Assembly (NCBI GenBank): GCA_030065855.1
Contig: JASJCT010000044.1
Location: 1-64,000 of the forward strand
DNA: 64,000 bases
Direction: 5' to 3'
Source of the DNA: Myxococcota bacterium
GTDB taxonomy: Bacteria > Myxococcota_A > Polyangia > JAAYKL01
The translations under genes and the position numbers were made by a program. Below are positions 45,068 to 53,558 of this stretch, piece after piece. The notes beneath the pieces were generated by a model. That model was not told the origin of the DNA, made no database searches, and saw only the letters and a list, made by a program, of their open reading frames with translations. Each line of letters begins with the position of its first letter. Position 1 is the first letter of the stretch.

Positions 45068-45568
45068 TTGTTTTTTTTGAACTTACGAGATATCGCTGAG
45101 ACGGAACGAAAACGCCAAAGAGGCAAGGGGCACACGCTGTTACTAGCAGGGATTGCGGCGCTCATCTTTTTACACGCTCCAAAGGCAAGGGCCGAAGATC
45201 CCAATGACATCCTCATCATCGCCAACCAGTCAGCATCGGCCAGCCAGGTCTCCCCAGATGTGTTGAGGGATATTTTTCTCAAAAAGAGGACTGCCTGGCC
45301 GAGCGGCGGTAAGGTCACGCCGGTCAATGCGTCGCCTGGATCAGAGCTGAGAAACGGGTTTAGAAAGCAAATCTTAAAGATGACCGCAGACGAGGAACGG
45401 CAATATTGGCAGGATCTCAAGATCCGTAAAGGCGCGGCCGAACCACCGGTGTTCAGCCAGCCCTTGAGGGCGGTGTTCCACTTGAAGGGCAGCGTCAGTT
45501 ATGTATTTCGGTCTCAATACAAAGAGGGCGTCGTAAAGGTCCTTCTCGTCATTCCCGCAGTAAAGTAG
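45068..45568 (+). CDS. Cassette 1 gene C: short PstS-like periplasmic binding protein
   Basis: 166 residues from a TTG start (AGGTG upstream) placed exactly 14 nt after the porin stop, as in the other two cassettes. Signal peptide ends KARAED. The mature 120 residues (ILIIANQSASASQVSPDVL, RDIFLKKRTAWPSGGKVTPV, SQPLRAVFHLKGSVSYVFRS) resemble one lobe of the PBP_like PstS family, too short for the two-lobed transporter-binding proteins. Likely delivers or senses an anion for the porin. No ABC permease is nearby. Confidence 0.8.
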   Translation: MFFLNLRDIAETERKRQRGKGHTLLLAGIAALIFLHAPKARAEDPNDILIIANQSASASQVSPDVLRDIFLKKRTAWPSGGKVTPVNASPGSELRNGFRKQILKMTADEERQYWQDLKIRKGAAEPPVFSQPLRAVFHLKGSVSYVFRSQYKEGVVKVLLVIPAVK

Positions 45569-45649
45569 ACGATATGTTTTCCTCTGTCATACCCCAGTGG
45601 GAGGGTGCTATGCATGTCACTCCTGCAGAGGAGGGCGTTGCAGAAGCCC

Positions 45650-45728
45650 TTTCAAAATCCCCCCAGCCCCCTTTTTCAAGGGGGAGCATTGGAGAGTCCC
45701 TTTGAAAAAGAGGATTTAGGGGATTTCG
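45650..45728. repeat. Dispersed palindromic element between cassettes 1 and 2
   Basis: CCCCCTTTTTCAAGGGGGA core followed by a second palindrome CCCTTTGAAAAAG; same family as 29896-30018 (in-frame in EndoQ-UvrD), 48494-48645 and 58377-58412. The 45569-45828 gap holds this and the cassette 2 promoter. Confidence 0.8.
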
Positions 45729-45733
45729 TCTTT

Positions 45734-45762
45734 TTGGACAAGCGTAAGATATGTGGCATAAT
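45734..45762 (+). promoter_or_regulatory. Promoter of porin cassette 2
   Basis: TTGGAC at 45734-45739, 17-bp spacer, CATAAT at 45757-45762. Flanking bases (TTTTGGACAAGCG) are shared with cassette 3. Confidence 0.6.
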
Positions 45763-45828
45763 TTTACGACTATGTTTAATTTTTACAATGCCGGGTCGCT
45801 AACCTAATTAAGAAGGGCGTCTTTAAGC

Positions 45829-46338
45829 ATGCGCGGTCTACTTTCACTTAGTACGATGGGCATTGTGGCGCTCCTCGCCAGTGGGTGCATCATCAGCGAT
45901 AGCGATGCGGATCGGTGCGGCCCAGGCCTTTGCTTCAAGGACAACGCCTGCTGGCCAGATACCTCTGAGGTATGTGTGCCAGAGGGCGACACCTCTGACA
46001 TAGATGCCGGCGCATCTGACAGCGGCGTGCCAGATACTGATAGCGGTTCATCAGATACGGATAGCGATACCGGTGATACCCAGCCCACTGGCTTGGGCGA
46101 GCCCTGCACCGGGCCGGAACACGGTGACTGTGCTGGGTACGATGCAGACTACTGCGCATCGGATCCCTTCAACAATTACGTGGGGATCTGCACCATCAAA
46201 GATTGCACCACTGACCCTGACAATTGCCCGAATGGCTGGCGATGCTGCTACTTTATCGAGATGGCGAACAGACCAAATTTGTGCCTTATGAGTGATGTTT
46301 ACCAAGAACAGGTCGAGGCCGGTATATGTATCGAATAG
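45829..46338 (+). CDS. Cassette 2 gene A: Cys-rich lipoprotein
   Basis: 169 residues; AAGAAGGG upstream. Lipobox LLASGCIIS. Linker DASDSGVPDTDSGSSDTDSD, then the same Cys-rich domain (TGPEHGDCAGYDADYCASDP, IKDCTTDPDNCPNGWRCCYF) ending EAGICIE. Overlaps gene B by 13 nt. Compared with cassette 1 the Cys positions are kept while the linker differs. Confidence 0.88.
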   Translation: MRGLLSLSTMGIVALLASGCIISDSDADRCGPGLCFKDNACWPDTSEVCVPEGDTSDIDAGASDSGVPDTDSGSSDTDSDTGDTQPTGLGEPCTGPEHGDCAGYDADYCASDPFNNYVGICTIKDCTTDPDNCPNGWRCCYFIEMANRPNLCLMSDVYQEQVEAGICIE

Positions 46339-47909
46339 ATAGTCATTTGATTATTTTCTTGGCCATTGCCGTGGGTACGGCCCTGTTGGCCCATGTAACC
46401 ATAGCAACCGCTCAAGCATCTCCTGAGGACTCAACTCTTACCACTGATGAAATAGGCGCCACGTCGACCCCTGGTGAAGCAGCGGAACAGGACGGGGCTC
46501 AAGAACAGGACAGTGAGAAGGAGACTGTTAAACAACCCCACGACCAAGAAGGGGAAGCAGATGTTCAAGCCGCAGAACCGGCAGAGGATCCGGCCAATGA
46601 TGCGTTAATCGAGCAGCTCAAGGCGGAGTTCCAAGAAAAGATAGACGCCCTGACCGAACGGCTCGATCAATCGGAATTGGAGGCCATGGAGGCACAACTC
46701 TCAGAGACCGAGTCAGCCACCCGATTCATCGATATGTACGGCTTTTTTGATATAAATCTATTCTACTATCAAATCGAAAAGAACAAGATGCCAGGCGGCA
46801 TCTTTACTGATTCGGTATCTTTTTCAATAAGCCAGCTCAACCTCTACTTCCTCTCTCAAATGACCGAGACCTTGAGCGCTCTCATCGAGCTGAGGTTCAG
46901 TTTTTTGCCCCAGGGCCACGAAAAATCCCTTGAAATGGACCTGCTGGGAACAGAATACGACCGCATCGACACCACCGTGTTCGATCCTTTTACGACCGAC
47001 GAGTTTCAGCTCGGGGGGGTGGCCATCGAGCGGGTTCATCTGACGTATGCACCGCGAGACTGGTTTAGCGTAATGGTAGGTCATTACCTCACGCCGTTTG
47101 GTATCTGGAACGTGGACCACGGGTCGCCGGTTCGGCTCTTGGTGCGGCATCCCTATTTCATGAGCCGTGAAATCATTCCCCTTCACCAGACCGGTATCCA
47201 GGTCTTTGGGCGATTTATTCCCATGTCCCACCTGTACTTGGATTACGCCGTCACCCTATCCAACGGCAGAGGCCCGGCAGAGGCAGTATACGACCTCGAT
47301 AACAACAAAGCAGTGGGGCTCAGGCTAAAAGGCACATACGAACACAAGGAAACCAGCTTGGCCATTGGCGGATATGCCTATTACGGCAAAGTAACAGACG
47401 TAACCAAATCCCTATTCTATAAACAGGAAAACGGCGTCGAGCACCTGCATATCGACGTGGAAAAGACAGACAAACACACCGAGCTAGCCAGCGCATTTGA
47501 CTTGGTGCTCAAGCTGTTCGGTTTTAAACTGCAGTTCGAATACACCGGCAGCATTGTCCGGTATGATGTGCGACCGCCGGTTGTCGTCCCGGTCCTCAAT
47601 ATTGAAAACGTTCAAGGCGCGCTACAAGCGGATCACGTAAAATGGGGGGTCTACGGGCTTATTGCTTACGAGTTTGTATTTGGTGGACAGAACAGCAAGA
47701 TGAGATTGATTCCCTTTTTTATGGTCGAGTACTGCAAGTTTGCCGACACATTGAGCGAATCCGCACCAATGATATACCGCGGCGGGTTTAACTTTAAGCC
47801 ATCTGCATTTGTCACATTGAAGTACGAGCTCTTGCGGATTTCTTTCCCAGAATCAAAGTTTATGAATCCGCTTTGGATTCATTCGGGCCAGTTGGCGGTC
47901 TCTTTTTAA
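46326..47909 (+). CDS. Cassette 2 gene B: coiled-coil outer-membrane porin
   Basis: 527 residues, start overlapping gene A by 13 nt. Slightly longer low-complexity Glu/Gln/Ala linker than copy 1, then coiled coil (IEQLKAEFQEKIDALTERLD), then the barrel with EFQLGGVAIERVHLTYAPRD and HPYFMSREIIPLHQTGIQVF. This last motif and SREIIPLHQTG are identical in copy 3 but not copy 1 (SFQHIPINQTG), so copies 2 and 3 are the closest pair. Terminal VSF. Confidence 0.9.
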   Translation: MYRIDSHLIIFLAIAVGTALLAHVTIATAQASPEDSTLTTDEIGATSTPGEAAEQDGAQEQDSEKETVKQPHDQEGEADVQAAEPAEDPANDALIEQLKAEFQEKIDALTERLDQSELEAMEAQLSETESATRFIDMYGFFDINLFYYQIEKNKMPGGIFTDSVSFSISQLNLYFLSQMTETLSALIELRFSFLPQGHEKSLEMDLLGTEYDRIDTTVFDPFTTDEFQLGGVAIERVHLTYAPRDWFSVMVGHYLTPFGIWNVDHGSPVRLLVRHPYFMSREIIPLHQTGIQVFGRFIPMSHLYLDYAVTLSNGRGPAEAVYDLDNNKAVGLRLKGTYEHKETSLAIGGYAYYGKVTDVTKSLFYKQENGVEHLHIDVEKTDKHTELASAFDLVLKLFGFKLQFEYTGSIVRYDVRPPVVVPVLNIENVQGALQADHVKWGVYGLIAYEFVFGGQNSKMRLIPFFMVEYCKFADTLSESAPMIYRGGFNFKPSAFVTLKYELLRISFPESKFMNPLWIHSGQLAVSF

Positions 47910-47923
47910 ATGGGTAGCGTGAC

Positions 47924-48424
47924 GTGTTTAGGTTGAAATCAAGAGATGTCGCTGAATCGAACCGGATCTGCAAGAGAATCCCGGGTCGTACCTTGCTCCT
48001 GGCCGGGCTTGCAACAGCGCTTCTTCTGCAAGCACCCAAGATCCGCGCAGAAGACCCCAGTGACATCCTCATCATCGCGAACCAGTCAGCCTCGGCCAGC
48101 CAGATCTCCCCAGATGTGTTGAGGGATATCTTTCTCAAAAAGAGGACGGCTTGGCCGAGCGGCGGTAAGGTCACACCGGTCAATGCATCCCCTGGATCAG
48201 ACCTGAGAAAAGCGTTTAGAGATCACATCTTAAAGATGACCACAAACGAGGAGCAGCAATATTGGCAGGATCTCAAGATCCGAAAAGGCGCGGCCGAACC
48301 ACCGGTGTTCAGCCAACCCCTCAGGGCAGTGTTCCACTTAAAGGGCAGCGTGAGCTATGTATTCAGGTCCCAATACAAAGAGGGCGTCGTCAAGGTTCTT
48401 CTCGTCATTCCTGCAGTAAAATAG
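47924..48424 (+). CDS. Cassette 2 gene C: short PstS-like periplasmic binding protein
   Basis: 166 residues from a GTG 14 nt after the porin stop. Signal peptide ends KIRAED. The mature sequence is nearly that of copies 1 and 3, with most base changes being synonymous, indicating purifying selection. Residues RDIFLKKRTAWPSGGKVTPV are invariant among copies. Confidence 0.85.
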   Translation: MFRLKSRDVAESNRICKRIPGRTLLLAGLATALLLQAPKIRAEDPSDILIIANQSASASQISPDVLRDIFLKKRTAWPSGGKVTPVNASPGSDLRKAFRDHILKMTTNEEQQYWQDLKIRKGAAEPPVFSQPLRAVFHLKGSVSYVFRSQYKEGVVKVLLVIPAVK

Positions 48425-48493
48425 ACGGTATTCCGGCCATACTGCGGTGGGAAGGTGTTGCGAAAGGGAATATCTGATGCATAACCCGCTAGG

Positions 48494-48645
48494 ATGAAAT
48501 CCCCTTTGTAAAGGGGACTTTCAAATGCTCCCCCTTTGAAAAAGGGCAATGGCATTCGGTTAAGGGCAAATGTCGCGATTTTTGCTATTTTTATGCCGGG
48601 TAAAGGATCTCCCCCTTGAAAAAGGGGGCTGGGGGGATTTTGACA
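48494..48645. repeat. Dispersed palindromic element between cassettes 2 and 3
   Basis: Inverted orientation relative to 45650-45728, with palindromes CCCCTTTGTAAAGGGG, CCCCCTTTGAAAAAGGG and CCCCCTTGAAAAAGGGGG and a 60-bp spacer, as in the EndoQ-UvrD linker copy. The 48425-48786 gap holds this and the cassette-3 promoter; no other gene. Confidence 0.8.
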
Positions 48646-48690
48646 GGACTTTCGCCACATCTTCGTGGTCGGTAATCACATTGGGATGCT

Positions 48691-48719
48691 TTGGACAAGC
48701 GTGAGATGGGTGATACATT
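48691..48719 (+). promoter_or_regulatory. Promoter of porin cassette 3
   Basis: TTGGAC at 48691-48696, 17-bp spacer, TACATT at 48714-48719. About 68 nt to the ATG of gene A. Confidence 0.55.
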
Positions 48720-48786
48720 TATTATAGTTTTGTTGAATTTTTACAGACCCAAAACGTTAAACTACTTTAAGGAGGCGGCTTTAAGC

Positions 48787-49257
48787 ATGCGCGTTCTACT
48801 TTCATTTGTGGCAATAGGCATTGTGGCTTTTGTTGCCAGCGGGTGCTCTATCAGCGACAAAGATCGGTGTGGGTCAGGGCTTTATTTTGCAAATAATGCC
48901 TGCTGGCCAGAAATTGATACGTCCAATCCAATAGATAGCGACTCTACGGATTTAGATGGGGGATCTGACGGCAGTGTGCCCGACACTGACAGCAATACCC
49001 AGCCCACTGGCTTAGGTGAAACGTGCACTGGGCCGGAACACGGTGACTGCGCAGCATACGATGCAGATTTTTGCCTATCAGATCCATTCAACAACTACGC
49101 GGGGATCTGCTCCATCAAAGACTGCACCACTGGCCCGGACAATTGTCCAAATGGCTGGCAATGCTGCCACTTTATCGAGATGGCAAATATGCCCAATGTC
49201 TGCCTTTCAAATGACCAATACGAAACTCAGACCGAGGCCGGCATATGTATCGAATAG
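48787..49257 (+). CDS. Cassette 3 gene A: Cys-rich lipoprotein
   Basis: 156 residues; AAGGAGGCGG before the ATG at 48787. Lipobox FVASGCSIS. Shorter linker than copies 1 and 2, same Cys-rich domain (TGPEHGDCAAYDADFCLSDP, IKDCTTGPDNCPNGWQCCHF) and GICIE terminus overlapping gene B by 13 nt. Confidence 0.87.
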   Translation: MRVLLSFVAIGIVAFVASGCSISDKDRCGSGLYFANNACWPEIDTSNPIDSDSTDLDGGSDGSVPDTDSNTQPTGLGETCTGPEHGDCAAYDADFCLSDPFNNYAGICSIKDCTTGPDNCPNGWQCCHFIEMANMPNVCLSNDQYETQTEAGICIE

Positions 49258-50804
49258 GCAACCATTGGATTATTGTCGGGGCCGTCTCATCGGGTATGGC
49301 CCTGTTGGCCCAGGCTACCTCGGTAAACGCTCAAGAACCCGAAGCAACCTCTAAGGTATCTTTAGAGGATCCAACTATTACCACTAATGACACAGGCGCC
49401 GCGTTGCCATCTGATGAAGAAGCAGCAGCGCAGGATGTGGGGGATGGGGCACAAGAACAAGACAGTGAGATCGATCAGCTCAGGGCAGAGTTTAAGGCTG
49501 AAACCGAACGCCAACAAAAGCGCAACGAGGCCCTGCAAGAACAGGTCGATGCCCTGACCGATCGGCTCGATCAATCGGAATTGGACGCCATGCAGGCAGA
49601 GCTCTCAGAGACCGAGTCAGCCACCCGGTTCTTCGATATGTACGGCTTTTTCGATGTGAATTTCTTTTACTACCAAATCGAGAAAGGCAAGATGCCATAT
49701 GGCATCTTTACCGATTCGGTATCCTTTTCAGTGAGTCAGCTCAACCTCTACTTCCTCTCTCAAATGACCGAGACCTTGAGCGCGCTTATTGAGCTTCGAT
49801 TTACCTTCCTACCCCAGGGGCACGAAAAATCTTTTCAAATGCCAATTATAGGCGCGGAATACAATCGCATTGATACAACTGTATTCGATCCTTTCACCAA
49901 TGATGAGTTTCAGCTAGGAGGCGTTGCCATCGAGCGGGTGCATCTCACCTATGCGCCGCGGGACTGGTTTAACGTGTTGGTGGGTCATTACCTCACGCCG
50001 TTTGGCATTTGGAATGTGGACCATGGATCGCCGGTTCGACTTCTGGTGCGGCATCCCTATTTCATGAGTCGGGAAATCATTCCCCTACACCAGACCGGCA
50101 TCCAGGTTTTTGGTCGGTTCTTTCCCACATCCCATCTATACTTGGATTATGCCGTCACTTTATCCAATGGTAGGGGTCCGACCGAGGCAATATACGACCT
50201 CGACAATAACAAGGCAGTGGGCCTCAGGTTAAAAGCCACATACGAAAAAAAGGAAAACAGCCTTTCTATGGGTGGCTATTTCTATTACGGTGAATCAACA
50301 GATGTGACCAAATCAATCACCCTGGACAACAGCTATAACCTGGAAATTGATGTAGAAAAATTTGAACACTACACCGAGATATCAGGCGCATTTGATTTTG
50401 TGCTCACCCTGTTCGGCATCAAATTGCAGTTCGAATATACCGGGGGTATCGTGAAATACGATACCCATCCACCGGTCATCTACCCCATCTTCTACTTCCA
50501 AGATGTCCAGGGCGCCATACAACCCAATTACCTGAAAACAGGGCTTTATGGGCTCGTCGCGTATGAATTTGTAATCGATAGACAAGACAGCAAGATGAGA
50601 TTCATTCCGTTTTTCATGATTGAATTCACCGAACACGACGATACGGTTCCTGAGGCCACACTGCTGATATACCGGGGTGGATTCAACTTCAAACCCTCCT
50701 CGTTTATCACTTTAAAGTACGAACTAGTGCGTGGGGATTTTGCAGAGTCTGACATCATGAACCCATTTTGGATTCACTCGGGCCAGTTGGCGGTCTCTTT
50801 TTAG
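49245..50804 (+). CDS. Cassette 3 gene B: coiled-coil outer-membrane porin
   Basis: 519 residues; 13-nt overlap with gene A. Signal peptide ends VNAQEPE; acidic linker, coiled coil (IDQLRAEFKAETERQQKRNE), then the porin barrel (NLYFLSQMTETLSALIELRF, GVAIERVHLTYAPRDWFNVL, GHYLTPFGIWNVDHG). Terminal VSF. Closest to copy 2 through the SREIIPLHQTG segment. Confidence 0.9.
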   Translation: MYRIGNHWIIVGAVSSGMALLAQATSVNAQEPEATSKVSLEDPTITTNDTGAALPSDEEAAAQDVGDGAQEQDSEIDQLRAEFKAETERQQKRNEALQEQVDALTDRLDQSELDAMQAELSETESATRFFDMYGFFDVNFFYYQIEKGKMPYGIFTDSVSFSVSQLNLYFLSQMTETLSALIELRFTFLPQGHEKSFQMPIIGAEYNRIDTTVFDPFTNDEFQLGGVAIERVHLTYAPRDWFNVLVGHYLTPFGIWNVDHGSPVRLLVRHPYFMSREIIPLHQTGIQVFGRFFPTSHLYLDYAVTLSNGRGPTEAIYDLDNNKAVGLRLKATYEKKENSLSMGGYFYYGESTDVTKSITLDNSYNLEIDVEKFEHYTEISGAFDFVLTLFGIKLQFEYTGGIVKYDTHPPVIYPIFYFQDVQGAIQPNYLKTGLYGLVAYEFVIDRQDSKMRFIPFFMIEFTEHDDTVPEATLLIYRGGFNFKPSSFITLKYELVRGDFAESDIMNPFWIHSGQLAVSF

Positions 50805-50818
50805 ATAGGTGGCATAAC

Positions 50819-51319
50819 GTGTTTTGTATGAACTTAAAGGATGTGGCTAAAACAAACCAGATGCGTTGGGCTGAAAGCAGTCGCACTTTGCTTCTGGCTG
50901 GGCTTGCAGCAGTGCTGCTCTTGCATGCGCCAAAGGCCTGGGCCGAAGACCCCAACGACATCCTCATCATCGCCAACCAGTCAGCCTCCGCCAGTCAGGT
51001 TTCTCCTGACGTGTTGCGGGATATTTTTCTCAAAAAGAGAACGGCCTGGCCGAGCGGCGGCAAGGTCACGCCGGTCAACGCATCCCCTGGATCAGACCTG
51101 AGAAAAGCGTTTAGAGAGCACATCTTAAAGATGACAGCAGACGAGGAACGGCAGTATTGGCAAGATCTCAAGATTCGCAAAGGCGCGGCCGAGCCACCGG
51201 TGTTCAGCCAACCCCTGAGGGCGGTGTTCCACTTAAAGGGCAGCGTCAGCTACGTATTTCGGTCCCAATACAAAGAGGGCGTGGTCAAGGTCCTCCTCGT
51301 CATTCCCGCAACAAATTAG
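50819..51319 (+). CDS. Cassette 3 gene C: short PstS-like periplasmic binding protein
   Basis: 166 residues from a GTG 14 nt after the porin stop with AGGTGG 6 nt before it; an ATG three codons later is an alternative. Signal peptide ends KAWAED. Mature part equal in length and almost identical in sequence to copies 1 and 2. The following 106 bp to the iron-sulphur gene show no second promoter that I could recognise. Confidence 0.85.
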   Translation: MFCMNLKDVAKTNQMRWAESSRTLLLAGLAAVLLLHAPKAWAEDPNDILIIANQSASASQVSPDVLRDIFLKKRTAWPSGGKVTPVNASPGSDLRKAFREHILKMTADEERQYWQDLKIRKGAAEPPVFSQPLRAVFHLKGSVSYVFRSQYKEGVVKVLLVIPATN

Positions 51320-51425
51320 ATCCTGCGCCCGAGAGCTACCTGTCAACAGCCCGGCGTTTTGAAACAATTGTAGGATGGGGTATCATTGCCTCGGCAGTTG
51401 ATCTGCCGAGATAAGGGAGAGTGAT

Positions 51426-52493
51426 ATGGTCGAAGATATTTATCGCTGCCTACAGGAGCAACTGGATCAGTACTCCATGGGCTTTCCGCGTACCGAGTCC
51501 GGCATTGAAATCGAGATTCTGCGCAGTCTGTTTTCCGAAGTTGACGCAGCCATGTTCACCCAGATGACCCCGCTTCTGGAGACCCCAGAGGCGGTTGCTG
51601 CCCGGTTGGACCGGCCAGAAGACGAAGTGGCCCAGCAGCTCGATGACATGGCAAATCGAGGTCTGCTGTTCAGACTCAGGAAAGCTGACGCCGTAAAATA
51701 CGGGGCCATCGCGTTTGTGCATGGGATTTTCGAGTTTCAGATCAGTTCGCTGGACAAGGGGTTGGCCAAAAAGGTCGTGCAGTATTTTGACGATACCTTT
51801 GGAGAGGCACTGCGGGTAAATGGCGATTTGTTCTTGAGAACGATCCCAGTCCAGGAGTCCATCGAACCGACCCAACGCGTGGCCAGCTACGACGATGCCA
51901 TCGCCATATTAAAGAGCCAAAAAAAGATCGTCATTACCGACTGTATCTGCCGAGTAAAAGCCGACATGGTCCACAAGAGCTGCGACAAGCCCCAGGAGGT
52001 CTGCTTCATGTTTGGATCCATGGGACAGTATTACCTGGATCGGGGCATGGGCCGAGTGATTTCCCTGGATGAGGCAAGGGATATCATGAAAAAAAGCCAC
52101 GATGCCGGGCTTGTCACCCAGCCTGCGAGTGCACAAAACCCAACTGGCATGTGCAACTGTTGCGGTGATTGCTGTGGACCGCTCGCAGCGCTTAACAAGC
52201 ATCCAAAGCCGGCGTCCCTCGTGTTCTCGAATTATATCGCGGCCTTTGAACCAGAGGAATGCACGGGCTGTGAAACCTGTCTGGACCGCTGCCAGATGAA
52301 CGCGCTCACCATGACGGATAATGAGACCGCCGCCCTCAATGTGGATCGCTGTATCGGCTGCGGCCTGTGTGTAACCACCTGCTCGTCTGAAGCCCTGTCC
52401 CTGGTGCCCAAACCCAAGGACCTGCAACGGGTGCCACCTGAAAACGGCAGGGCCCAGATGATTGCTATGGCGATAAAGCGCGGCGTGCTCTGA
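51426..52493 (+). CDS. 4Fe-4S dicluster protein with N-terminal winged-helix-like domain
   Basis: 355 residues. The N-terminal 80 residues look like a winged helix (LLETPEAVAARLDRPEDEVA...). Further Cys groups are DCICRVKADMVHKSC and CNCCGDCCGPL. The C-terminal ferredoxin domain has two 4Fe-4S motifs, CTGCETCLDRCQMNA and CIGCGLCVTTCSSEA, each of CxxCxxCxxxC type. Members of this family occur with hydrogenase and other redox gene sets. Followed after 16 bp by hypA and then hypB, so probably one operon. Confidence 0.9.
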   Translation: MVEDIYRCLQEQLDQYSMGFPRTESGIEIEILRSLFSEVDAAMFTQMTPLLETPEAVAARLDRPEDEVAQQLDDMANRGLLFRLRKADAVKYGAIAFVHGIFEFQISSLDKGLAKKVVQYFDDTFGEALRVNGDLFLRTIPVQESIEPTQRVASYDDAIAILKSQKKIVITDCICRVKADMVHKSCDKPQEVCFMFGSMGQYYLDRGMGRVISLDEARDIMKKSHDAGLVTQPASAQNPTGMCNCCGDCCGPLAALNKHPKPASLVFSNYIAAFEPEECTGCETCLDRCQMNALTMTDNETAALNVDRCIGCGLCVTTCSSEALSLVPKPKDLQRVPPENGRAQMIAMAIKRGVL

Positions 52494-52509
52494 TCCCCTT
52501 AGGACAGCT

Positions 52510-52860
52510 ATGCACGAGCTTCAGATTACTGAGCGAATTTTAGAGATTGTGCTCAAGCACGCCCAGGCGGCCCATGCAAAGAACGTCATTTCCATTCGTT
52601 TAACCATCGGCGAACTGAGCGACCTCGAAAACGAATGGGTAGAAAAATACTTTGCCCACCTGAGCAAGGGCACCATTGCAGAAAAGGCCCTGCTGCAAAT
52701 CGACAGAACGCCCATAGCATTGCAGTGCGACGCTTGTAGGTGCACACTTCGCGTGGACAAAAATGCGATTCCTGACGCCACCTGCCCGAATTGTGCCTGT
52801 GAAAGGTTCTCCTTGGTTTCGGGCAGGGAATACAGGATAGAGGACATAAGGGTAATATAG
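52510..52860 (+). CDS. hypA: Hydrogenase nickel-insertion protein HypA
   Basis: 116 residues. The nickel-binding N-terminus MHELQITE is intact, and the zinc site is the pair CDACRC and CPNCAC. HypA delivers nickel to hydrogenase (and in some bacteria urease). The stop is directly followed by hypB. Confidence 0.95.
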   Translation: MHELQITERILEIVLKHAQAAHAKNVISIRLTIGELSDLENEWVEKYFAHLSKGTIAEKALLQIDRTPIALQCDACRCTLRVDKNAIPDATCPNCACERFSLVSGREYRIEDIRVI

Positions 52861-53532
52861 ATGGCCACTGTAAAGCTCATTCAAGTCAAGGAAGATATCC
52901 TGGCCGACAACAGCCAGGCCGCAACCTCGCTGCGCGGAGACCTGCGCCGTAAGGGGGTCTTTTTGCTCAACCTGATGGCCGCGCCAGGTGCAGGTAAAAC
53001 CAGCCTGATACGTGAGACAGCTGCGCAGCTTTCCAAAGACTTGCGCCTGGCTGTGATGGAGGCCGATATCGACTCTACGGTCGATGCAGAGGCCTTAATA
53101 CAAAGCGGTGTGCACGCCATCCAACTCCACACAGGGGGCCTGTGCCACCTGGACGCAGCCATGGTGCGCCAGGGATTGGCCGAGCTCGACCTGTCTGCCT
53201 GGGATGCGGTGATTTTGGAAAACGTCGGCAACCTGGTGTGCCCAGCAGAATTCGACACTGGCGCGGTGAAAAGTGTGGCTATCTTGAGCGTGCCAGAGGG
53301 GGACGACAAACCATTGAAATACCCCTTGATGTTCCAGACCGTAGACGCTGTTGTCGTCAATAAAACAGACTATCTGTCGTTGGCAGCATTCGACCTGATC
53401 GCATTTGGCGATCGGGTACGGCGCTTGAATCCCATGGTGCCTATCTTTGAAGTATCCTGCCGCACTGGTGACGGCCTAAAGCCATGGATGGACTGGTTCC
53501 AATCTGCTGTCCGGGAATGGATACGCGGCTAG
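52861..53532 (+). CDS. hypB: Hydrogenase nickel-incorporation GTPase HypB
   Basis: 223 residues starting at the base after the hypA stop. P-loop AAPGAGKTSL (40-49), switch ADIDSTVDAEALIQSG, metal/NHTGG-like loop LHTGGLCHLDAAM, and G4 motif VVNKTDYL. The N-terminal His-rich nickel store seen in some HypB is absent, so only the GTPase remains. No hydrogenase structural gene, hypC-F or nickel transporter is in the window. Confidence 0.95.
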   Translation: MATVKLIQVKEDILADNSQAATSLRGDLRRKGVFLLNLMAAPGAGKTSLIRETAAQLSKDLRLAVMEADIDSTVDAEALIQSGVHAIQLHTGGLCHLDAAMVRQGLAELDLSAWDAVILENVGNLVCPAEFDTGAVKSVAILSVPEGDDKPLKYPLMFQTVDAVVVNKTDYLSLAAFDLIAFGDRVRRLNPMVPIFEVSCRTGDGLKPWMDWFQSAVREWIRG

Positions 53533-53543
53533 CCCAACCCCCA

Positions 53544-53557
53544 ATGCCATTTGGCAT
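53544..53557. other. Hairpin in the hypB/lipoprotein convergent gap
   Basis: ATGCC-ATTT-GGCAT forms a perfect 5-bp stem in the 26-bp gap between two convergent genes; no T run follows, so only weak support for a bidirectional terminator. Confidence 0.35.
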
Positions 53558-53558
53558 G

